Source: an uncultured Candidatus Melainabacteria bacterium (GTDB lineage Bacteria > Cyanobacteriota > Vampirovibrionia > Gastranaerophilales > Gastranaerophilaceae). From it: a stretch of DNA of 64,000 nt. Where the stretch lies: assembly GCA_934667125.1 (NCBI GenBank), contig CAKULF010000001.1, forward strand, positions 124,001-188,000, given 5' to 3'. Position 1 is the stretch's first letter; the number at the start of each line of letters is the position of its first letter. Both the position numbers and the translations under genes were made by a program. Positions 58,981 to 64,000 of the stretch are shown piece after piece. The notes under the pieces are model-generated. The model had not been told where the DNA came from, made no database searches, and worked only from the letters and a program-made list of their open reading frames with translations.

Positions 58981-60618
58981 ATGGACAAAGTAAAACCATT
59001 AAATAAGCTTCAAATAAGACATTTAGTCGTTAGTATGCTTCTTGAATATCAGGACAAGAAGCAGCCGAAAAGCTCAAAAATCAATGAAGATATTAAAAAA
59101 TTAAATGAAATTGAAAATAAAAACTATCTTCTTGAAATTCTCTTAAAAGAATTGGCTAAAAGCAGCGAAACAACAGGCCAAATCATCGCTGTGTTTATTA
59201 CAAACACTATCCCAAATGAGCTTTTAAAAGAAAAATCAACTCCATTTTTGGAAGATAAAAACATATCGGATTCAGCGAAACTGACTTTTATAACCGTTTT
59301 AAAGCAAATCGGAATTGAACTTAATGCTTACGAAATTCAAGAATATCTAAACGAACCATACGAAATAGCGCAATCAAACATCAAAGGTTTTCTTTCAAAT
59401 GTTGAAGAAAACCCCGAAGTTCAGATTGATTTAATGGATTTTTATTTTAATATTTCAAAAAATGAGAAGATTTTTTTCTTAAATAATTTAATCGAAGAAT
59501 TTAAAGAAGAAGAAATTATCGTCGCTTTTTCAATCATAGCAAGTCTTGCAAGCAGCGAAGAAGAAATTGAAATATTAGAAGATTTTTTATTAAAATCTAA
59601 ATCGCAATACGCAATAGAGGGGCTAGAGGGGCTAATTCGAGCAACAAATAACCCAAAACAAAAAGCAAAATATAAAAGAAAAATTCAAAAAATTAAACTA
59701 TCTAACACAAAAAAAGAAGAAAATTTATTAATTAAAAATTCAAAAATTGATAAATGCTACACGGGTTTAATCGATGGGAACGGCATTTTTCCGCTTATAT
59801 TTTCAAGAAAAGACATAAACACAAACAAAATAACCTTAATTTTAACAACAATCAACGTTAACACAGGGATAAATTCTACTATCGGTTTTGTTGATATTGA
59901 TGAACTTGAGGTTTTAAAAATTTTATCAAGATTATTTAATTCAACGCAATGTATTAAAATCAACGCTATAGCACTAAAAAGTCTGTTTGAACATTTTATG
60001 GAATTGAATTTTAAAACGGATACTATGCTTCCTTATGAAACTTTTGTTTGGAAAAAATATCTTGATGATGTTAGAGTGATTAATTTCAGCATGCATAAAT
60101 TTATCAATGCAAAGCTTGATGTGACCGAGATTACACCTAAAAAAATAGTCAATATGCTGTCGTCTAAAATTTTTGATAGTTGGTTTTATACACAAGGTCA
60201 AATGAAAGAATTTGACGAGATTTTAGAGGAAATTGAAAACAAAAAACTAACAAAAATTGATGATATTGAAAATTTAATTAAAGAAGTAGTCTGCAAAAGC
60301 TTCATAACAAATGAAAAATATCTTAAAAACCTTTGCGATAGCTTGTTATTACAAAGTTATATCCTACATCTATCCAACAGAAAAATAATGAGCGCAACGG
60401 TTAACAGCCTTCGATTTAACAAAACATATCTTGTTTTATTTATCGTTTCAATCATTAAAAAAAGCATTTGGCAATATTTTATTCAAAGAAACATTGATTT
60501 AATTGAAAATAAATCCGAAAATATCTTTAAATCCAATAAAAACAACGTTTTAGAAGAAAAAGAAATAGAAAAGATTATTGAAAGCATTGAAAAAGAATGG
60601 AAATTAGAAACAGAATAA
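58981..60618 (+). CDS. Hypothetical HEAT-like helical protein
   Basis: 545 residues, unrecognised. Residues 1-240 look like HEAT/ARM-type helical hairpins (LLEILLKELAKSSETTGQIIAVFITNTIPNELL and similar). A middle domain with beta strands (SKIDKCYTGLIDGNGIFPLIF, then ITLILTTINVNTGINST) follows, then a helical C-terminal part. No membrane or signal segments. It is divergent from the basic protein gene and overlaps ruvX by 22 bp. A possible leaderless start: TAATAT ends 6 nt before the ATG. Confidence 0.6.
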   Translation: MDKVKPLNKLQIRHLVVSMLLEYQDKKQPKSSKINEDIKKLNEIENKNYLLEILLKELAKSSETTGQIIAVFITNTIPNELLKEKSTPFLEDKNISDSAKLTFITVLKQIGIELNAYEIQEYLNEPYEIAQSNIKGFLSNVEENPEVQIDLMDFYFNISKNEKIFFLNNLIEEFKEEEIIVAFSIIASLASSEEEIEILEDFLLKSKSQYAIEGLEGLIRATNNPKQKAKYKRKIQKIKLSNTKKEENLLIKNSKIDKCYTGLIDGNGIFPLIFSRKDINTNKITLILTTINVNTGINSTIGFVDIDELEVLKILSRLFNSTQCIKINAIALKSLFEHFMELNFKTDTMLPYETFVWKKYLDDVRVINFSMHKFINAKLDVTEITPKKIVNMLSSKIFDSWFYTQGQMKEFDEILEEIENKKLTKIDDIENLIKEVVCKSFITNEKYLKNLCDSLLLQSYILHLSNRKIMSATVNSLRFNKTYLVLFIVSIIKKSIWQYFIQRNIDLIENKSENIFKSNKNNVLEEKEIEKIIESIEKEWKLETE

Positions 60619-61013
60619 TTGCGCTTGATATCGGAACAAAAAGAATAGGGGTCGCAAGCTGTGATGCCCTTTGGATTAGCGTTAATCCAATTACAACAAT
60701 TGAAAGAAAAAGCGACAAATTTGCGCTAAATGAGATTAGAAAAATTTGTGAACAATATCAAGCTAAAGAAATTTTAATCGGAATTCCTTATAATATGGAT
60801 GGTTCGCTTGGATTTCAAGCAAAAAACTGTTTAAATTTCATTAAACCATTAGAAAAAGAATACACCATTTTACATCAAGATGAGCGATTGACTTCATCTA
60901 CGGCTGAAGAAATATTAAAAAATCAAGGCAAAAAATACACAAAAAATAAAAAATTAGTTGATATGATGGCAGCTTGTGTTATATTACAAGAATATTTAGA
61001 CAATAATAGATAA
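60597..61013 (+). CDS. ruvX: Putative pre-16S rRNA nuclease RuvX (YqgF)
   Basis: RNase H-like fold; processes the 5' end of pre-16S rRNA. IALDIGTKRIGVASCD is the first strand with the catalytic Asp, ILIGIPYNMDGS the second, and DERLTSSTAEEIL the third with the final acidic residues. 138 residues. It overlaps the preceding gene by 22 bp, and a DUF1292 gene follows after 9 bp, the same order as yrrK-yrzB in Bacillus. Confidence 0.92.
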   Translation: MEIRNRIIALDIGTKRIGVASCDALWISVNPITTIERKSDKFALNEIRKICEQYQAKEILIGIPYNMDGSLGFQAKNCLNFIKPLEKEYTILHQDERLTSSTAEEILKNQGKKYTKNKKLVDMMAACVILQEYLDNNR

Positions 61014-61022
61014 GGAAAAACA

Positions 61023-61301
61023 ATGACAAACGAACCACAAATAATTAAAACAATTGGCGAACAAGGCGAAGAAATTTTTATGAAACTGTTAGAAATTGTA
61101 ACGGTTAATGACAAGGATTATGCGCTTTTATCTTTGGTTGAAGATGGAAATATGCCAAGTGATGATGTTGAAGATGAAATCATTATTATGAAAATGAACA
61201 AAACCGATGATGATTGCACTTTTGAAATTATTGAAGATGATGAAGAATTTAATATGGTAGCTTCCGCTATTCAAGATGGCGATGAAGTTGAAGAAGAATA
61301 A
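61023..61301 (+). CDS. DUF1292 family protein (YrzB-like)
   Basis: 92 residues, very acidic. TVNDKDYALLSLVEDG and CTFEIIEDDEEFNMVASAI match the DUF1292 family, which lies next to ruvX in many Firmicutes. Function unknown. It follows ruvX by 9 bp with an AAGGAAAA site. Confidence 0.82.
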   Translation: MTNEPQIIKTIGEQGEEIFMKLLEIVTVNDKDYALLSLVEDGNMPSDDVEDEIIIMKMNKTDDDCTFEIIEDDEEFNMVASAIQDGDEVEEE

Positions 61302-61340
61302 TCGTCGCAAGCGTTAAGTTTTGTAACAAAAATCAAAAAA

Positions 61341-61380
61341 CAATGTTAATAATTTTCAGTTTTGGGAATTGTTAACATTG
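61341..61380. repeat. Inverted repeat ahead of a short gene
   Basis: CAATGTTAA (61341-61349) and TTAACATTG (61372-61380) form a perfect 9-bp inverted repeat with a 22-nt spacer, ending 2 nt before the ATG at 61383. Confidence 0.6.
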
Positions 61381-61382
61381 TT

Positions 61383-61586
61383 ATGTATATAGTAAAATCG
61401 CTTGAAGACTATTCAAAAACCCCATTAGAAAAGAAATTAACCGAATTTTTGGTTAAGAAAACATCTGGAATTTGTTTTGAAAAAATCAAAAACAAAGACT
61501 TTATGCTTCAATATCTTCAACCGAAAAATGATTTTACAATATGCTCAACCGCTGTTTTTGGAAGTTTTATCCCTAAAGAGGATTAA
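61383..61586 (+). CDS. Hypothetical 67-residue protein
   Basis: Unrecognised. [19 protein letters not shown] opens it; a longer frame from a TTG at 61362 is possible. Mixed charge, no membrane helix. The inverted repeat described above lies just before it and may hide or expose its start. It overlaps the end of rnhA by 14 bp on the opposite strand. The existence of this gene is uncertain. Confidence 0.4.
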   Translation: MYIVKSLEDYSKTPLEKKLTEFLVKKTSGICFEKIKNKDFMLQYLQPKNDFTICSTAVFGSFIPKED

Positions 61587-62058
61587 ACCCCGTATCATCA
61601 AGCAGGTTCTCGCTTAATCTAGCTTCAACAGCAAGTTTATCACAGATGTTATTATATTCATTTGAAGCATGCCCTTTAACCCAAATAAAACTTATATCGT
61701 GGGGCTTTTTAGCTTCTAAAAATTTTTTCCATAAATCTATGTTTTTAACTTCTTTTTTTGTGCCTAAATTCCAATTCTTTTTAACCCAACCATCAAGCCA
61801 TTTTTGATTTATAGCATCAACCACATATTTTGAATCGGAATATAATTCAATATTACAAGGCTTCTTTAACAGATTTAGAGCGTCAACAACCGCCATCAAT
61901 TCCATTCTGTTGTTTGTTGTATATTTAAAACCTTTTGAAAATTCTTTTTTATGAGTGCCAGTGGAATTATTATACATCATAACAATTCCATATCCACCAA
62001 GCCCAGGGTTATTAGCGCAAGCGCCATCAGTATAGATTTTAACGTTTGGTTTAGTCAT
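61573..62058 (-). CDS. rnhA: Ribonuclease HI
   Basis: Cuts the RNA strand of RNA-DNA hybrids. The DEDD residues are in [11 protein letters not shown] (D), RMELMAV (E), [10 protein letters not shown] (D) and NICDKLAVE (D). 161 residues from the ATG at 62058; a TTG 24 bp earlier gives a longer frame but lies ahead of a good -10, so the ATG is preferred. TATAAT with TGG extension ends 7 nt before the ATG, TTGTGC lies 17 nt upstream. Confidence 0.93.
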   Translation of the reverse strand: MTKPNVKIYTDGACANNPGLGGYGIVMMYNNSTGTHKKEFSKGFKYTTNNRMELMAVVDALNLLKKPCNIELYSDSKYVVDAINQKWLDGWVKKNWNLGTKKEVKNIDLWKKFLEAKKPHDISFIWVKGHASNEYNNICDKLAVEARLSENLLDDTGFNPL

Positions 62059-62065
62059 AGAAAAA

Positions 62066-62094
62066 ATTATACCATTGCCCAAAATTTAGCACAA
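62066..62094 (-). promoter_or_regulatory. Promoter of rnhA (leaderless)
   Basis: Minus strand: TTGTGC (62089-62094), 17 nt, TGG-extended TATAAT (62066-62071), 7 nt, ATG at 62058. Confidence 0.65.
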
Positions 62095-62123
62095 CTACAA
62101 CATTTCTTAATATCATATATACA

Positions 62124-62165
62124 TAAAAACGTATTTGTGGTTTAATAACAAATGCTACGTTTTTA
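62124..62165 (+). promoter_or_regulatory. Hairpin in the aroF leader, possible attenuator
   Basis: TAAAAACGTA (62124-62133) pairs with TACGTTTTTA (62156-62165), perfect 10 bp, inner arms TTTGT/ACAAA, ending in TTTTT 10 nt before the GGAG site. It could end transcription early or form part of a regulated leader. Confidence 0.5.
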
Positions 62166-62185
62166 GAAAAAAGCTGGAGAAAATA

Positions 62186-63223
62186 ATGATTATAATAATG
62201 GAGCATAATGCAACAGAAGAACAAATCAATAAAGTCCTTGATTACATTAAAGGAAAAGGGCTTGAAACAGGCATTAACAATGGCGAAACACTAAAAGTAA
62301 TCCATGTTATTGGAGATAGAGCAGCGATAAACACTCAAAATATTGCAGCTTTTGAGGGTGTTAGAGAAGTTAAAATCATTCAAGAACCTTATAAATTGGT
62401 TTCAAGAATTGCACATCCTGAGGATACTGTTATCAAATTTAAAAACGGTGTTAAAATCGGCGGCCTAGAAAAACCTGTTTTAATGGTTGGACCATGCTCC
62501 GTTGAAAAAGATTATGAAGGCTTATTACAAGTAGCTAGAGCCGCAAAAGAAATGGGCTGCCAATTCTTAAGAGGTGGCGCATTCAAACCAAGAACAAGCC
62601 CTTATGATTTTCAAGGTTTGGAAGAAAAAGGCTTACAATACCTTGCAAATGCTCGTGAAGAAACGGGTTTGCTTGTTGTAACAGAAGTAATGGATACTAT
62701 GGATATTGCGCTTTTGTGCAAATATGCCGATATTTTGCAAGTTGGCGCAAGAAATATGCAAAACTTCAAGCTATTAAAAGCATTGGGCAGAATTAAAAAA
62801 CCTGTAATGATTAAAAGAGGACCTGCCGCAACTATTAAAGAATTTTTGCTTGCTGCTGAATACGTTGTTTCAAACGGAAATCCTAACGTAATTTTATGCG
62901 AAAGAGGGGTTAAAGGGTTTGATTCACAATTTACAAGAAACGTTCTTGATATCGCCGCAATCCCAGTTATAAGAAAGGTTTCACATCTTCCTATAATTGT
63001 TGATCCATCTCATGCTACAGGAAAAAGATATTTAATCGAGCCAATGGGCAAAGCTGCCCTAGTTGCAGGCGCTCACGGACTTATGTATGAAGTTCATCAT
63101 GACCCTGATAATGCTATGTGTGATGGTGCTCAAAGCTTGAGTATTCCTCAATTTAAGGAAGTTACAAAATCATTAAATAAATTAATTGGCAGAATTGATT
63201 ACGATAATAAAAACAGAAAATAG
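62186..63223 (+). CDS. aroF: 3-deoxy-7-phosphoheptulonate synthase (DAHP synthase, type I beta)
   Basis: First step of the shikimate pathway: condenses PEP and erythrose 4-phosphate. The N-terminal 75 residues are a ferredoxin-like regulatory domain, the Thermotoga/AroF type. KPVLMVGPCSVEKDYEGL, GGAFKPRTSPYDFQGLE, CERGVKGFDSQFTRN and VDPSHATGKR are the catalytic and metal-binding segments. 345 residues from the ATG at 62186, which has a GGAG site; the upstream in-frame ATG is inside the leader hairpin. glyQ follows after 9 bp. Confidence 0.94.
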   Translation: MIIIMEHNATEEQINKVLDYIKGKGLETGINNGETLKVIHVIGDRAAINTQNIAAFEGVREVKIIQEPYKLVSRIAHPEDTVIKFKNGVKIGGLEKPVLMVGPCSVEKDYEGLLQVARAAKEMGCQFLRGGAFKPRTSPYDFQGLEEKGLQYLANAREETGLLVVTEVMDTMDIALLCKYADILQVGARNMQNFKLLKALGRIKKPVMIKRGPAATIKEFLLAAEYVVSNGNPNVILCERGVKGFDSQFTRNVLDIAAIPVIRKVSHLPIIVDPSHATGKRYLIEPMGKAALVAGAHGLMYEVHHDPDNAMCDGAQSLSIPQFKEVTKSLNKLIGRIDYDNKNRK

Positions 63224-63232
63224 GAAAATAAA

Positions 63233-64000
63233 ATGGCTTTAACATTTCAAGAATTGATTTTAAATTTATCAAAATATTGGTCTGACAACGGTTGCGTTAT
63301 TCAACAACCTTATGATATTGAAAAAGGCGCAAGCACAATGAATCCTGCTACTTTTTTAAGAGCATTAGGACCTGAACCGTTTAATACCGCTATGGTTGAA
63401 CCTTGCAGACGTCCGACAGACGCAAGATATGGCGAAAACCCAAACCGTTTGGGACATTATTTTCAATATCAAGTTATCTTAAAGCCAAATCCTGATAATG
63501 CTCAAGATTTATACTTAAATTCGCTTTCAGCAATGGGAATTGATTTAACTAAGCATGACGTTCGTTTTGTTGAAGATAACTGGGAATCACCAACCCTTGG
63601 CGCAGCAGGTGTGGGCTGGGAAGTTTGGCTTGATGGTATGGAAATTACTCAATTTACATATTTCCAACAAGTTGGCGGTTTAGAAGTTAAACCTGTTGTT
63701 TTAGAAATCACTTACGGGCTTGAACGTATTGCTATGTATCTTCAAAACGTTGATAGCGTATACGATATAGCTTGGAATGAAAACTTAAAATACGGAGATA
63801 TTTATCTTCAAAACGAAATCGAACAATCAAAATACAATTTTGAATATTCAAACGCAGATAGCTTATTTAAGCTTTTTGACCTTGCATACAATGAAGCAAA
63901 TAGTTGTATGGATAATGAAATCGTATTACCTGCTTATGATTGGATTTTGAAATGCTCACACACATTCAATCTATTGGATGCCAGAGGCGTTATAAGCAAA
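63233..64000 (+). CDS. glyQ: Glycine-tRNA ligase alpha subunit (3' end outside window)
   Basis: Catalytic subunit of the tetrameric glycyl-tRNA synthetase. [46 protein letters not shown] opens it as in the family, and [30 protein letters not shown] is the class II motif region; [21 protein letters not shown] follows. 256 residues are visible, of about 290. The beta subunit glyS would be expected beyond the window. It starts 9 bp after aroF. Confidence 0.96.
   Translation, partial: MALTFQELILNLSKYWSDNGCVIQQPYDIEKGASTMNPATFLRALGPEPFNTAMVEPCRRPTDARYGENPNRLGHYFQYQVILKPNPDNAQDLYLNSLSAMGIDLTKHDVRFVEDNWESPTLGAAGVGWEVWLDGMEITQFTYFQQVGGLEVKPVVLEITYGLERIAMYLQNVDSVYDIAWNENLKYGDIYLQNEIEQSKYNFEYSNADSLFKLFDLAYNEANSCMDNEIVLPAYDWILKCSHTFNLLDARGVISK

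Noticed and set aside
38461..61336. A second motif, AAGTTTTGTAA(C), seen ahead of 38607, 18876, 55358, 56268, 58862 and near 61320
   Set aside because: Spacing to -10 boxes and start codons varies and the sequence is simple enough to recur by chance at this base composition; not claimed as a binding site without a genome-wide count.

Overview
The window is 64 kb of compact, strongly AT-rich bacterial chromosome. I see no insertion sequence, phage block, CRISPR array or rRNA operon. Gene content and style point to a fermentative gut-type member of the Vampirovibrionia/Melainabacteria (Gastranaerophilales-like), the non-photosynthetic sister of Cyanobacteria. The pointers are a SigF/SigB-type sigma factor fused by overlap to a prepilin peptidase, MEP-pathway isoprenoid genes, glycogen synthase, a gshA-like ligase, and many short lineage-specific proteins with no family I recognise. 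This placement is an inference from gene content; no rRNA gene is present to confirm it. No stretch longer than about 225 bp lacks a gene.

Layout. 1-431: tail of a type IV pilin-like protein. 503-2894: Nudix hydrolase, then the GGGtGRT protein and its NifU-like scaffold partner. 2949-5755: ilvC, sigma factor and prepilin peptidase as one minus-strand operon. 5862-9453: PRTase-like orphan, rsmD, CoA-disulfide-reductase-like enzyme and a P-loop kinase resembling animal phosphomevalonate kinase. 9467-14489: coiled-coil protein, uridine-kinase-like protein, rnpA/rpmH, proC, uvrB. 14525-22390: B12/radical SAM protein, a 696-residue coiled-coil protein, a U32-like protein, RhuM-Fic, tRNA-Gln and a second uridine-kinase-like gene. 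22428-31439: class II aldolase, ispH-rpsA, two orphan regulators, panD, cupin, ilvBN, ruvA, glgA. 31453-36704: histidine kinase, response regulator, degenerate PilB-like ATPase, then gshA-like. 36790-41671: rsmA-ispE, second coiled-coil paralogue, EF-hand protein, membrane glycosyltransferase. 41754-49432: fusA, ECF sigma module, second membrane glycosyltransferase, rimO, MerR regulator. 49429-57236: folK, HI0933-type flavoprotein, lpd, lipA; ftsH; a tandemly duplicated lineage-specific gene pair. 57396-64000: corA, small basic protein, HEAT-like protein, ruvX, DUF1292, rnhA, aroF and the start of glyQ.

How the genes work together. Branched-chain amino acid synthesis (ilvC, ilvB, ilvN), proline (proC), pantothenate (panD), aromatic amino acid entry (aroF), isoprenoids (ispE, ispH), lipoate (lipA, lpd) and glycogen (glgA) are housekeeping. 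A pilus theme recurs: pilin tail, prepilin peptidase under a SigF-like sigma gene, and a degenerate PilB-like ATPase run with a two-component system.

The most promising undescribed signals are: (1) a bipartite upstream motif, CAATTT(T/A) - exactly 11 nt - ATACTTTA(TTA), found with identical spacing ahead of four unrelated short lineage-specific genes and in looser form ahead of a fifth, suggesting a common regulon; (2) many genes with no Shine-Dalgarno whose -10 hexamer ends 6-7 nt before the start codon, suggesting widespread leaderless transcription; (3) the two MGWVTLTLRKQ coiled-coil paralogues; (4) the GGGtGRT/NifU-like operon; (5) a duplicated gene unit that carries its own terminator and promoter.
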